Assembly (NCBI GenBank): GCA_910578115.1
Contig: CAJTPO010000028.1
Location: 1-59,406 of the forward strand
Origin: an uncultured Lachnospiraceae bacterium
GTDB lineage: Bacteria; Bacillota; Clostridia; Lachnospirales; Lachnospiraceae
Reading direction: 5' to 3'
DNA: 59,406 bases
Shown: piece after piece, positions 1-8,962 of the stretch
Position numbering within the stretch: position 1 is the first letter of the stretch
Layout of the letters: the number at the start of each line of letters is the position of its first letter
Notes under the pieces: generated by a model
What the model was told of the DNA's origin: nothing
Seen by the model: the letters and a program-made list of their open reading frames with translations, nothing else
Database searches by the model: none
Position numbers and translations under genes: made by a program

Positions 1-149
1 GGCATCTAAGCGTGAAGCCCCCCTCAAGATGAGATATCCCAGAAGGAAACTTCGTAAGACCCCTTGAAGACGACGAGGTAGATAGGCAGGAGGTGTAAGT
101 GCAGCAATGTATTGAGCTGACCTGTACTAATCGGTCGAGGGCTTAACCA
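1..149 (+). rRNA. 23S ribosomal RNA, 3' end (partial)
   Basis: The first 149 bases match the conserved 3' end of bacterial 23S rRNA. Visible landmarks are the ACGAGGTAGATAGGC segment and the terminal GACCTGTACTAATCGGTCGAG helix strand shortly before the end. The gene starts upstream of the window. No 5S-like sequence (for example the CCGAACACGGAAGTTAAG core) is found between it and the next gene, so either 5S lies elsewhere or the operon order is atypical. The exact 3' end is approximate. Confidence 0.95.
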
Positions 150-255
150 AAAGTAGATCCCAGAGGATTAACTTTAGAAGAAGGGATAGGAAAAATCATT
201 GCAGGAAGATCATCAGGTTCGGTTTTGAGGGTATGTCTATTAAAAAGAGTTGTTT

Positions 256-300
256 ACACTATTTGCGAAAAAATGCAAATAGTGTTTTTTTTTTATTTTT
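256..300 (+). terminator. Rho-independent terminator of the rRNA operon
   Basis: A perfect 11-bp stem (ACACTATTTGC at 256-266 with GCAAATAGTGT at 275-285) closes an 8-nt loop and is followed by a long T-rich run. It ends transcription from the upstream rRNA operon. The stretch 150-255 shows no other feature. Confidence 0.9.
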
Positions 301-430
301 TTTGTGGTATAATAGGATAGAATTTGTGATTGCAGTAGATTTTGTGTTATGGATATGAAAAATGTACTTGCAATTGGATAGATTTAGAATGTATTATCTA
401 AATATATAACAATAACGTGAGGTGGATTAC

Positions 431-1327
431 ATGGATACGAAGATTCTGCTTGAAAATGGAACTAATGAGCTGGAGGTACTTGAATTTAGGTTGGATGGTA
501 ATGCGTACGGAATTAATGTTGCCAAGATCAAAGAGATCATTACCTATGAGGATGTAACACCGGTGCCGAATGCACATCCCAGTATTGAAGGTATTTTTAT
601 GCCGCGTGATACAATGATCACGGCAATTGATCTTAAGAATTGTCTGCAGCGTGGCACTTCGGAACCGGGAGGATTATTTATTATCACGAACTTTAATAAG
701 TTGGATATTGCGTTTCATGTTGATTCTGTTATTGGTATACACAGGGTTTCATGGAGAGATATTATTAAACCGGGTGCTGCTGTATCTACTACAGAAGAAG
801 GCGTATCAACAGGAATTATTAAGTTTGATGAGCGTCTGATCATCGTTCTCGATTTCGAGAAGATCGTTACTGATATTAATCCGGAAACCGGACTTAAGAT
901 GACAGATATAGAAGAGCTGGGTGAAAGACATAGAATAGATGTACCTATTTTAGTTGCCGAGGATTCCCCGTTGCTGAATAAGTTAATTGTTGATTCCTTA
1001 CATAAGGCAGGGTATGTCAACTTGATCCATACGGAGAATGGTCAGCAGGCATATGATGTCATTCAGGAGTGTAAGAGGGAAGGAACTCTGAAACAGCATG
1101 TACAGTGTGTCATAACGGATATTGAGATGCCGTTGATGGACGGACACAGACTCACGAAGCTTATTAAGTCGGACGAAGAGACGAAAGATATTCCGGTGGT
1201 TATATTTTCTTCGCTGGTAAATGAAGAGATGAAGAGAAAGGGCGCATCGCTTGGCGCTAATGCACAGCTTTCAAAACCGGAAATAGGAAACCTGGTACGT
1301 GTAGTGGATGATTTGGTTTTGAACTGA
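431..1327 (+). CDS. cheV: CheV-type chemotaxis coupling protein (CheW domain plus receiver domain)
   Basis: 298 aa if started at ATG 431, which has AGGTGG at 420-425 with correct spacing. A GTG at 422 would overlap that ribosome binding site. Residues about 1-150 form a CheW-like SH3 coupling domain (motifs EVLEFRLDG, YGINVAKIKEII, TPVPNAHPSIEGIF). Residues about 170-298 form a response-regulator receiver domain with acidic pocket VAEDSP, phospho-acceptor D230 in the TDIEMPLMDG motif and the conserved K of SKPE. CheV couples chemoreceptors to CheA and is modulated by phosphorylation. No other che gene is adjacent, so it is a stand-alone member of the chemotaxis system. Confidence 0.93.
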   Translation: MDTKILLENGTNELEVLEFRLDGNAYGINVAKIKEIITYEDVTPVPNAHPSIEGIFMPRDTMITAIDLKNCLQRGTSEPGGLFIITNFNKLDIAFHVDSVIGIHRVSWRDIIKPGAAVSTTEEGVSTGIIKFDERLIIVLDFEKIVTDINPETGLKMTDIEELGERHRIDVPILVAEDSPLLNKLIVDSLHKAGYVNLIHTENGQQAYDVIQECKREGTLKQHVQCVITDIEMPLMDGHRLTKLIKSDEETKDIPVVIFSSLVNEEMKRKGASLGANAQLSKPEIGNLVRVVDDLVLN

Positions 1328-1359
1328 TTTATGATAAATCAAAATATATATAGGGAAAT

Positions 1360-1388
1360 AAAGGCTGGGAAATTCCCGGCTTTTATTT
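1360..1388 (+). terminator. Rho-independent terminator after cheV
   Basis: A stem of about 9 bp (AAGGCTGGG pairing with CCCGGCTTT, two G-T pairs) is followed by TTTTATTT. It separates cheV from the next gene. Confidence 0.75.
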
Positions 1389-1411
1389 GGTACGAGGGTG
1401 GTCGATGACAG

Positions 1412-2194
1412 ATGAGGGATGGAAGAGAGCTGCTGTTTGCCAAAATCAATAAGGCTGAGAAGATTCTTGTTGGATTGGGGGAAGAATTCCAATTTGACTG
1501 GAGTTCATTATTAGAGGATTGTCGTTATCAGGAGATCGAGAAGGAGATTGGCGGTCGCGGGGAATATATTTGGATCGTACCATTTCTACAGAAAATGGTA
1601 TTATCTGAAAGTAAGCAGAATAAATGGCAAACAGCATACGGGAACCTGGGGAAGGTGCTTAAGGAAAAAGATTACTTTATTGTATCTTTGTGTATGGATG
1701 ATTACATTTACAAGGCAGGTTTTGATGAGAGCAGAATTGTGACACCCTGCGGTGGTTTTCAGAAGATGCAGTGTGATCAGAACTGTTGTCATGTTTTAAG
1801 TGATATTCCAGGGGAGAGCTATGATGCTGTCATACAATATTACAGGAAAGAAATTCCGCTTGAAGATCTGCACGAGCCTGTCTGTGACCAGTGCGGCAGT
1901 AAACTGCGTTTTAATCAGCTGGGTGTAACGAAATATGCAGAAGAGGGATATTTAGACAGTTGGGAAAGATATACAAAGTGGCTGCAGGGAACTATGAACA
2001 GGGATCTGTGCGTATTGGAATTAGGTGTTGGAATGGAGTATCCTACGGTTATCAGATTTCCTTTTGAGAAGATAGTCTATTATAATCAAAAGTCATTTTT
2101 GTATCGGGTTCATTCGAAGCTGTATCAGATAGGGGAAGAGATAAGTGGCAGGGGAACAGGTATGCAGGCAGATGCCATAGAATTTATGGGTTGA
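1412..2194 (+). CDS. Degenerate sirtuin-like (SIR2-fold) protein
   Basis: 260 aa; start ATG 1412 with GAGGGTGG about ten bases upstream. The C-terminal half resembles the Sir2-family proteins common in Lachnospiraceae: a zinc-site-like set of cysteines (C121, C125/C126, C158, C161 in CDQC), a WERYTKWL segment and the LELGVGMEYPTVIRFPFEK block that in relatives reads LELGVG..TP..I..PF. The N-terminal NAD-binding GAG motif is absent, and the usual TNVD motif is replaced by a CMDD-type sequence at about 94-97 before YKAGFD. Family assignment rests on these motifs only. The missing NAD and catalytic motifs suggest an inactive or repurposed member. It lies between cheV and the acidic membrane protein. 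Confidence 0.6.
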   Translation: MRDGRELLFAKINKAEKILVGLGEEFQFDWSSLLEDCRYQEIEKEIGGRGEYIWIVPFLQKMVLSESKQNKWQTAYGNLGKVLKEKDYFIVSLCMDDYIYKAGFDESRIVTPCGGFQKMQCDQNCCHVLSDIPGESYDAVIQYYRKEIPLEDLHEPVCDQCGSKLRFNQLGVTKYAEEGYLDSWERYTKWLQGTMNRDLCVLELGVGMEYPTVIRFPFEKIVYYNQKSFLYRVHSKLYQIGEEISGRGTGMQADAIEFMG

Positions 2195-2350
2195 GAAGTT
2201 AATAAATCAGCGGGGCCTGTGAATAGATTGAGCTGGTCGTGTCGGAGCATGTTGGTTGAGAGCATTTTAACAAAAGTTGGGCCAAAAGAGATTTGTGTAA
2301 TGCAGCAGTATGTGTTAAAATGAGACAGAAAAATTTTTTGGAGAGAAATT

Positions 2351-5300
2351 ATGAGTTCAAGCGAAGAATACTTAGACAATCTTTTGAAAAATTTGCTGGC
2401 GGGCGAAAGTAAAGTGGAGACGGAGCCACAGAAAAGGGAACAAGACTCTCCTGAAGCTATGTTTGCGTCCATTGGCGATATGCCTGATAACAAGGATGCT
2501 CCTGATAACCGTTCTGTGTCGGAAGAAGGACAGGCAAGAATGGCGACAGTGGAAGCCAATAAAGCAATGAGTACGGATGAAATAGATGAGATGTTTGCCT
2601 CTATGGGTATGGATCTGCTGACAGGAAATGCTGAATTGGAAGAGGAAATCCATGATCAGGAAGGTTTGCCGGAGAATAAATTGGGATCGGATGGACAGAC
2701 TGTGTCAGCGTCAGATTTTAATGTGGATTACATAGACAATATGGCGGAAGAGAGCAGGTCGGATAACAGACTGATGGAGTCAAGTGGGCTGACAGCCGGG
2801 TATGAGGAGATGGAGGAGTCAGTATTTGGAAACCGGACCGCATATGAGAGAAATTTACTGGAAGAGTCGGAAAGAGAAGAAGTGCTTGAATCAGATGGAT
2901 GGACTCTGGATGAGGAAAGTGTATCGGAACAGCAGGGAATAGAAGAAGCGAATGAGATAGATAAGTGGATGTTGGAAGAGAACCTGCAGGAAGAAGCACA
3001 GGAAATGCAGGAAATAGAGGAGTGGGCATTGACACTGGAGGAAGAGACAGAAGAACCGGAAGTGTCTGAAACAGATGAGTGGGCATTAGAAGAAAATCTG
3101 CAGGAAGAAGCAGAAGCACCAGAAGCGTTTGAAACAGATGAGTGGGCGTTAGAAGAAAATCTGCAGGAAGAAGCAGAAGAACCGGAAGTGTCTGAAACAG
3201 ATGAGTGGGCATTAGAAGAAAATCTGCAGGAAGAAGCAGAAGCACCGGAAGCGTTTGAAACAGATGAGTGGGCGTTAGAAGAAGAAAATCTGTTGGAGGA
3301 GTCAGAAGCACCGGAAGTATTTGCACTGGATGAGTGGGAGCTGGAAGAAGAAAATTTATTAGAGGAATTTGCATTGGAGGAAGAGAATCTTCCGGAAGAG
3401 TCGATGATACGAGATGGACTTGGATTGGAAGATTGGGCATTGGAGGAAGAGAATCTTCTGGAAGAAGATCCGCTGGAGGAAGCTTTTTCGGAGGAAGTTC
3501 TGCCAGAAGAGAGTTTGTCAGAAGAAGATGATCTATTGGAAGGTGATCTATTGGACGAGTCAGTGTTGGCAGAGGACGAGACAGTTTTACCAGATGAAGT
3601 GGAAATAGAAGACGAATTTGAAGTGGAGAATCAGACATTGAAAGACGAACTTTTGGCAAATAAACCGGAAACGTTAGAGGAACCGGAAATTGATGATTGG
3701 GGCTTGGAAGAGGATAGTGACATGAAAGAGTCAATGCAGGATGAAAACGGTGCTTTGGATGATTGGAATCTGGAAGAGGATATTCTGCCGGAAGAGATGG
3801 ATCAGGATGAGAACTTTGAATTAGAAGATTGGGGCCTGGAAGGAAATGATCTGTCTGAGGAAACAGTGATGGATGAAGTGCAGATGGAGGAAGAAAGTCC
3901 TGAAAGTGACCTGCCGGCAGAAGATAACGAAATGCCGGAGGAAATGTTGGTTGGTGATTCTATGATCGAGGAGATACCGGATGATCTGACTGTGTTGGAT
4001 TTGGATGATGAGGATATTGAACCGGCAGAGACCATGTCAGAGGAGGACATTGACCGATTACTGGGAGATGATTTTGCACTGGAAGAATCGGGAGAAGATG
4101 ACGAGGGACTGGCCGAGCTTTTGGCAGGTATAGGACAGGATGAAGATCTTTCGGAGATCAATGATCTGCTGCAGAAAGCAGACAATGGGTTGATGGAAGA
4201 CGATGATATGATGGCTCTTCTGGATAATCCGCTGGAGGAAGCAGAGGAAAATAACGACGATTTTGATTTCTGGGGGCAGGAAGAGACAACGGATGGGGAG
4301 GAATCCAGGATTCGGGAGATCGTGCCGAAAGAGGAAGAGGAGAAACCATCAAAGAAAAAGGAAAAACGTAAGAGGAAAGAAAAAAAGAGCAGAGAGAAAA
4401 AGACAAAGGATGAAGCGGCAAAGGAAGGGAATGACATGCCAAAGAAGCAGGGTGCTTTTGGAAGATTTCTGCAATTCCTGCTTGAGGATGAGGAAGATCT
4501 TTCGGATAAAAATGCAGATGGAGCCGATGATGGAGCGCTCCTGGGCACTTTATCTGACGAAAACAGAGAATTGTTAGATGAATTGAACGCCGAAGATAAA
4601 AAGAAAGCGAAGAAAAAGGATAAGAAAAAGAAGAAGAAGGAAGAGAAGAATTCCAAGAAGAAAGCAAAAGAGAAAAAACCTCCGAAGCCAAAGAAACCCA
4701 AGAAGGAGAAAAAGCCCAAAGCAGAAGAGCCGAAAGTACCGGAGAAGAGGATTTCCAGAACCAAGATCGTATTTGTAGTTTTGTTCTGTACTTCCGTGGC
4801 AGCATGTATCATCGTGGTGAATATGTTTATTCCTGAATATATGCAGAAGCAGGAAGCACGCGAGAGATATGAGGAAAAACAGTATGAGAAGGTGTATGAT
4901 CTTCTTTATGGCAAGGAGCTGAACGAAGAGGAGTCTGAACTGTTGCAGAAGAGCAACATTATATTGCAGGTAAGGGCAAAGCTTCGGTCTTATGAGAATT
5001 ACAGTAAACTGGGCATGGAGACGGAGGCGCTGAATGCGCTGCTGGAAGGTGTGGAGCGCTATCAGCTGTTCCGGGCGGAGGCGCAGCAATATGGAGTATC
5101 CGATGAAGTAGATGGCGTCTATGCACAGATCCTGGCGCAGTTGTCAGGAAATTATGGTATATCGGAGGCAGCTGCGATGGAGATTCTGGCATCGGATGAT
5201 GATCTGACGTATTCTGAGATATTGTACGGACTTATTAATGGTACGGCTGTCGAGGAGTCAGAACCGGAGCAGCCGAAGGTTAAGCAGGATGTATTACCGG

Positions 5301-5371
5301 AAGAAGAGGAGATCATTGAAAGAATCGATAATCCAGACACCTCAGAACCGGATGCAGAAGGTGATTTGTAA
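2351..5371 (+). CDS. Large acidic/lysine-rich single-pass membrane protein, function unknown
   Basis: 1006 aa; ATG 2351 follows GGAGAG. Three parts are visible. (1) Residues about 1-660 are extremely Asp/Glu-rich, with repeated DEWALEE / ENLQEE units and recurrent DDWxLEE motifs, probably disordered. (2) Residues about 660-800 are lysine-rich and contain several KKKxKK runs, strongly basic. (3) A single transmembrane helix (about 805-825, IVFVVLFCTSVAACIIVV) is followed by a roughly 180-residue helical domain rich in Glu and Tyr, with repeat-like helices resembling TPRs. The order suggests an N-in protein with a huge charged cytoplasmic tail and a small extracytoplasmic domain. I do not recognise a family. 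hisH starts 15 bp downstream, so co-transcription is likely. Confidence 0.85.
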   Translation: MSSSEEYLDNLLKNLLAGESKVETEPQKREQDSPEAMFASIGDMPDNKDAPDNRSVSEEGQARMATVEANKAMSTDEIDEMFASMGMDLLTGNAELEEEIHDQEGLPENKLGSDGQTVSASDFNVDYIDNMAEESRSDNRLMESSGLTAGYEEMEESVFGNRTAYERNLLEESEREEVLESDGWTLDEESVSEQQGIEEANEIDKWMLEENLQEEAQEMQEIEEWALTLEEETEEPEVSETDEWALEENLQEEAEAPEAFETDEWALEENLQEEAEEPEVSETDEWALEENLQEEAEAPEAFETDEWALEEENLLEESEAPEVFALDEWELEEENLLEEFALEEENLPEESMIRDGLGLEDWALEEENLLEEDPLEEAFSEEVLPEESLSEEDDLLEGDLLDESVLAEDETVLPDEVEIEDEFEVENQTLKDELLANKPETLEEPEIDDWGLEEDSDMKESMQDENGALDDWNLEEDILPEEMDQDENFELEDWGLEGNDLSEETVMDEVQMEEESPESDLPAEDNEMPEEMLVGDSMIEEIPDDLTVLDLDDEDIEPAETMSEEDIDRLLGDDFALEESGEDDEGLAELLAGIGQDEDLSEINDLLQKADNGLMEDDDMMALLDNPLEEAEENNDDFDFWGQEETTDGEESRIREIVPKEEEEKPSKKKEKRKRKEKKSREKKTKDEAAKEGNDMPKKQGAFGRFLQFLLEDEEDLSDKNADGADDGALLGTLSDENRELLDELNAEDKKKAKKKDKKKKKKEEKNSKKKAKEKKPPKPKKPKKEKKPKAEEPKVPEKRISRTKIVFVVLFCTSVAACIIVVNMFIPEYMQKQEARERYEEKQYEKVYDLLYGKELNEEESELLQKSNIILQVRAKLRSYENYSKLGMETEALNALLEGVERYQLFRAEAQQYGVSDEVDGVYAQILAQLSGNYGISEAAAMEILASDDDLTYSEILYGLINGTAVEESEPEQPKVKQDVLPEEEEIIERIDNPDTSEPDAEGDL
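3050..3345 (+). repeat. In-frame tandem repeat (126-bp unit, two 63-bp subunits)
   Basis: Within the acidic gene, a unit beginning GAAGAACCGGAAGTG at 3050 recurs at 3176, giving a 126-bp (42-codon) period made of two similar 63-bp halves. A diverged third partial unit runs to about 3345. Each half encodes a 21-residue block ending in DEWALEE and ENLQEE. The near-identity of units indicates recent slippage or unequal recombination, so length polymorphism among strains is expected. Confidence 0.8.
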
Positions 5372-5386
5372 GAGCAGAGGTTTCAG

Positions 5387-6001
5387 ATGGTTGCAGTAAT
5401 TGATTATGATGCAGGTAATATCAGGAGTGTGGAAAAGGCCATCGTGTCGCTGGGCGGATGTGTTAAGGTGACGAGGCAGAGGCAGGAGATTCTTTCTGCG
5501 AATCATATTATACTTCCGGGAGTGGGATCTTTCGGGGATGCGATGGGAAAGCTCCACAAATATGGTTTGACCGATGTGATCAGGGAGGCTGTCAGTCGAA
5601 ATATCCCTTTTCTGGGAATTTGTCTTGGACTGCAGTTGTTATTTGAGAGCAGTGAGGAAAGTGAAGGCGTGGAAGGGCTGGGGATTCTGCCGGGAAGGAT
5701 TGTGCGGCTGCCGGAAGAGGCTGGGTTAAAGATCCCGCATATTGGATGGAATTCTCTGCGATATCCGAATGCCGGACGCCTGTTCGAAGGGATACAGGAA
5801 GGAGCCTATGTGTATTTTGTACATTCCTATTATCTGCAGGCAGATGAGCCAGAGACTGTTATGGCTACGACGGAATATGCAGCATGCATACATGCTTCCG
5901 TGGAGCGGGGAAATGTATTCGCCTGTCAGTTTCATCCGGAGAAAAGTTCTGATGTGGGAATGCGCATCCTCAGAAACTTCATGCAGATTACCAGAGTTTA
6001 A
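5387..6001 (+). CDS. hisH: Imidazole glycerol phosphate synthase, glutaminase subunit HisH
   Basis: 204 aa class I glutamine amidotransferase. It opens with the family's DYDAGN motif and has the oxyanion/nucleophile segment GICLGLQLLFE with the catalytic Cys, plus the C-terminal QFHPEKS with catalytic His and Glu. It supplies ammonia to HisF for formation of imidazole glycerol phosphate and AICAR. Length is typical. It lies 15 bp after the acidic protein gene and 45 bp before hisF. No other his gene is in the window. Confidence 0.96.
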   Translation: MVAVIDYDAGNIRSVEKAIVSLGGCVKVTRQRQEILSANHIILPGVGSFGDAMGKLHKYGLTDVIREAVSRNIPFLGICLGLQLLFESSEESEGVEGLGILPGRIVRLPEEAGLKIPHIGWNSLRYPNAGRLFEGIQEGAYVYFVHSYYLQADEPETVMATTEYAACIHASVERGNVFACQFHPEKSSDVGMRILRNFMQITRV

Positions 6002-6046
6002 GGCGGTTACGGTGCACTGGAAATCTGCAAAAGTTGGTGGGAATAA

Positions 6047-6808
6047 ATGCATACGAAAAGAATTATTCCCTGCTTGGATGTAAAAAACGGCAGGGTTGTC
6101 AAAGGGGTAAATTTCATAAATTTCAAGGACGCCGGAGACCCGGCTGAGGTTGGAGCAGCCTATGACAGATCGGGAGCGGATGAACTGGTTTTTTTGGATA
6201 TTACAGCTTCTTCCGATGCAAGGGCGACAGCGGTGGAGATGGTTCGCAGAGTTGCTGAGAGAGTCTTCATTCCTTTCACGGTGGGAGGCGGGATTCGTAC
6301 GGTGGAGGATTTTAAGGCGATCCTGCGGGAAGGTGCCGATAAGGTGTCGGTAAATTCCGCGGCCATTATGAATCCGCGTCTAATCTCCGATGCGGCAGAT
6401 AAATTCGGCAGTCAGTGTGTTGTAGCAGCCATCGATGCAAAGCGACGGTCAGATGGAAGCGGCTGGAATATCTATAAGAATGGCGGCCGTGTAGATATGG
6501 GAATTGATGCCGTGGAATGGGCCATGCAGGTGGACAGACTTGGCGCGGGGGAGATTCTTCTGACCAGTATGGACGGTGATGGGACGAAGGCAGGATATGA
6601 TCTGGAATTAACCAGAGCGATCGCTGACAGTGTATCTGTTCCGGTGATTGCTTCCGGTGGTGCAGGCACGATGGAACATTTTTATGAGGCATTTGCCGAG
6701 GGTGGTGCAGATGCGGCCCTGGCAGCTTCGTTGTTTCATTTTAAAGAGCTGGAGATCAGGGATTTAAAATATTTCCTGAGAGAAAAAGGAATTCCTGTCA
6801 GAATATAG
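6047..6808 (+). CDS. hisF: Imidazole glycerol phosphate synthase, cyclase subunit HisF
   Basis: 253 aa (beta-alpha)8 barrel. It begins RIIPCLDVKNGRVVKGVNF with the catalytic Asp in CLDVK, and has the phosphate-binding segments TVGGGIR and IASGGAGT and the DGDGT motif containing the second catalytic Asp. It condenses PRFAR with the ammonia channelled from HisH. ATG 6047 follows GGTGGGA. It is coupled with hisH and followed 19 bp later by ung. Confidence 0.97.
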   Translation: MHTKRIIPCLDVKNGRVVKGVNFINFKDAGDPAEVGAAYDRSGADELVFLDITASSDARATAVEMVRRVAERVFIPFTVGGGIRTVEDFKAILREGADKVSVNSAAIMNPRLISDAADKFGSQCVVAAIDAKRRSDGSGWNIYKNGGRVDMGIDAVEWAMQVDRLGAGEILLTSMDGDGTKAGYDLELTRAIADSVSVPVIASGGAGTMEHFYEAFAEGGADAALAASLFHFKELEIRDLKYFLREKGIPVRI

Positions 6809-6827
6809 ATGATTGGGAGACAAGAAT

Positions 6828-7505
6828 ATGGCAATGTTAAGTAATGATTGGGCAACAGTGTTGGATCCGGAATTTCACAAAGATTACTACAGGCAGTTGT
6901 ACAAATTTGTCAGGGAAGAGTACAGCACGCGGGTAATCTACCCGCCATCGGAAGAAATATTCAATGCGTTTCACTTTACTCCGTTGAATGAAGTGAAGGT
7001 ACTTCTGCTGGGACAGGATCCGTATCATAATGAGCATCAGGCTCATGGCATGAGTTTTTCCGTTCCACAGGATCAGAAGGAAATACCGCCGTCGCTGCAG
7101 AATATCTATAAAGAACTGCAGGATGATCTGGGATGTTCGATCCCGAATAACGGTTATCTGAAAAAATGGGCGGATCAGGGCGTGCTTTTGTTGAACACGG
7201 TGCTGACTGTACGGGCGCATCAGGCAAATTCCCACCAGGGGAAGGGCTGGGAACAGTTTACAGATGCAGTCATTCAGGCAGTAAATGCACAGGACAGGCC
7301 TGTGGTCTATCTGCTCTGGGGGCGTCCGGCACAGAGTAAGATTCCCATGTTGACTAATCCACGACATTTGATCTTAAAGGCTCCGCATCCGAGTCCGTTG
7401 TCGGCATATCGTGGATTTTTTGGATGCAGACATTTCAGTCAGTGTAATGAATTTCTGAAGGCAAACGGTGTAACACCGATTGACTGGCAGATTGAGGATA
7501 TATAG
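6828..7505 (+). CDS. ung: Uracil-DNA glycosylase (family 1)
   Basis: 225 aa from ATG 6828, chosen because GGGAGA (6815-6820) sits 7 bases upstream; the longer TTG start at 6813 would overlap it. Family 1 signatures are intact: the water-activating GQDPYHN motif and the Leu-loop HPSPLSAYRG motif near the C terminus. It excises uracil from DNA as the first step of base-excision repair. It probably shares the hisHF transcript. Confidence 0.97.
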   Translation: MAMLSNDWATVLDPEFHKDYYRQLYKFVREEYSTRVIYPPSEEIFNAFHFTPLNEVKVLLLGQDPYHNEHQAHGMSFSVPQDQKEIPPSLQNIYKELQDDLGCSIPNNGYLKKWADQGVLLLNTVLTVRAHQANSHQGKGWEQFTDAVIQAVNAQDRPVVYLLWGRPAQSKIPMLTNPRHLILKAPHPSPLSAYRGFFGCRHFSQCNEFLKANGVTPIDWQIEDI

Positions 7506-7598
7506 GTTTTGGGGGAAGATGTTTGGGTGATGCGCCGGGGGATAGGAAAGAACATGACTGGGGAGTTATGAAAAGAAACGAAAGGAACCTTGAGCGTA

Positions 7599-8870
7599 AT
7601 GAGTAAATTACCATTTGTGACAAAGCAGCAGATAGAGGAGATCGCTAAGAAATATCCGACACCCTTTTATCTGTATGACGAAAAAGGGATCAGAGAAAAT
7701 GCGAAGGCTGTGCAGGAGGCTTTTGCGTGGAATAAGGGATTTAAAGAGTATTTTGCTGTTAAGGCGTGTCCGAATCCCTTTTTGATACAGATCCTGCATG
7801 AGTACGGCATTGGATGTGACTGTTCATCTCTCACGGAATTGATGCTGAGTGAAGCGGTGGGTATCAACGGTCATGAGATCATGTTTTCTTCTAATGATAC
7901 GCCGGCGGAAGATTATGCATATTGTGCTAAAGTGGGCGGGATCATTAATCTGGATGATATCACACATATTGAATTCGTGGAGAAAGTGTTGGGATATCTT
8001 CCGGAGACTATGAGCTGTCGTTATAATCCGGGCGGTGTGTTCCAGATGAGTAATGGGATCATGGACAATCCCGGCGATTCCAAATATGGATTTACGCGGG
8101 AGCAGCTGTTTGAGGGTTATAGAATCTTAAAAGAAAAGGGCGTTAAGCGTTTTGGCATGCATGCTTTTCTGGCCAGTAATACGGTGACCAACGAATATTA
8201 TCCGCAGCTGGCGAAGCAGCTGTTTGAGCTGGCTGTTCAGATCAGGGAAAAGGTTGGTGTTACGCTTAGCTTTATCAATCTGTCAGGCGGGGTGGGGATT
8301 CCCTATATGCCAGAGCAGGAAGGAAATGATATCCGTGTGATCGGTGAAGGGGTAAGGCAGGTATATGAGGAAGTACTTATTCCCGCGGGATTAGGTGACG
8401 TTGCCATTTATACGGAGATGGGACGTTTTATGACGGGTCCATATGGTATACTGGTGACACAGGCGATTCACGAGAAACATATCCACAAAGAATATATCGG
8501 CGTGGATGCATGTGCCGTTAATCTGATGCGTCCGGCGATGTATGGGGCGTATCATCATATCACTGTGCTGGGGAAAGAGGACGCGGTCTGTGATCACAGA
8601 TACGATATAGCAGGTTCTTTGTGTGAAAATAATGATAAGTTTGCGATCGACAGAATGCTGCCGGAGATTGAGAAGGGAGATTATCTGGTCATTCATGATA
8701 CAGGAGCACATGGTTTCGCGATGGGATATAATTATAACGGTAAGTTGAAGTCGGCAGAGCTGCTATTGAAAGAGGATGGCAGTGTGGAACTGATTCGGCG
8801 TGCCGAGACAGCGAAAGATTATTTCGCAACGTTTGACTGCTTTGATTTTTTCAATAAATTGGAGTTGTAA
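7599..8870 (+). CDS. lysA: Diaminopimelate decarboxylase
   Basis: 423 aa from ATG 7599; a TTG at 7590 is in frame but too close to the AAGGA at 7582-7586. It is a fold-III PLP enzyme: the PLP lysine lies in FAVKACPNP, the phosphate-binding glycine loop in LSGGVGIPY, and the dimer-interface catalytic Cys in GSLCENNDK. It converts meso-diaminopimelate to lysine. There is a 93-bp gap from ung and a strong hairpin after the stop. Confidence 0.92.
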   Translation: MSKLPFVTKQQIEEIAKKYPTPFYLYDEKGIRENAKAVQEAFAWNKGFKEYFAVKACPNPFLIQILHEYGIGCDCSSLTELMLSEAVGINGHEIMFSSNDTPAEDYAYCAKVGGIINLDDITHIEFVEKVLGYLPETMSCRYNPGGVFQMSNGIMDNPGDSKYGFTREQLFEGYRILKEKGVKRFGMHAFLASNTVTNEYYPQLAKQLFELAVQIREKVGVTLSFINLSGGVGIPYMPEQEGNDIRVIGEGVRQVYEEVLIPAGLGDVAIYTEMGRFMTGPYGILVTQAIHEKHIHKEYIGVDACAVNLMRPAMYGAYHHITVLGKEDAVCDHRYDIAGSLCENNDKFAIDRMLPEIEKGDYLVIHDTGAHGFAMGYNYNGKLKSAELLLKEDGSVELIRRAETAKDYFATFDCFDFFNKLEL

Positions 8871-8900
8871 AAGTCTATTTTTGATATTTGGTAAAGAAGA

Positions 8901-8945
8901 AAAGCGCTTCCGGCAGTTTCCTGGCTGGAAGCGCTTCCGGCTTTT
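8901..8945. terminator. Bidirectional terminator between lysA and the convergent exonuclease gene
   Basis: AGCGCTTCC (8903-8911) pairs with GGAAGCGCT (8927-8935) and is followed on the + strand by CCGGCTTTTG. The mirrored A-rich flank (GAAGAAAAGC) would give a T tract on the minus strand. The hairpin therefore lies between two convergent genes and could serve both. Confidence 0.75.
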
Positions 8946-8962
8946 GTCCGACATGGAGAGAG

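Noticed and set aside
150..255. 5S rRNA after 23S
   Set aside because: No 5S core motif and the stretch is too short before the terminator.
2718..3734. Long minus-strand open frame (338 aa) opposite the acidic gene
   Set aside because: Pro/Leu-rich antisense shadow of a Glu/Asp-rich repeat region. It has no ribosome binding site or domain.
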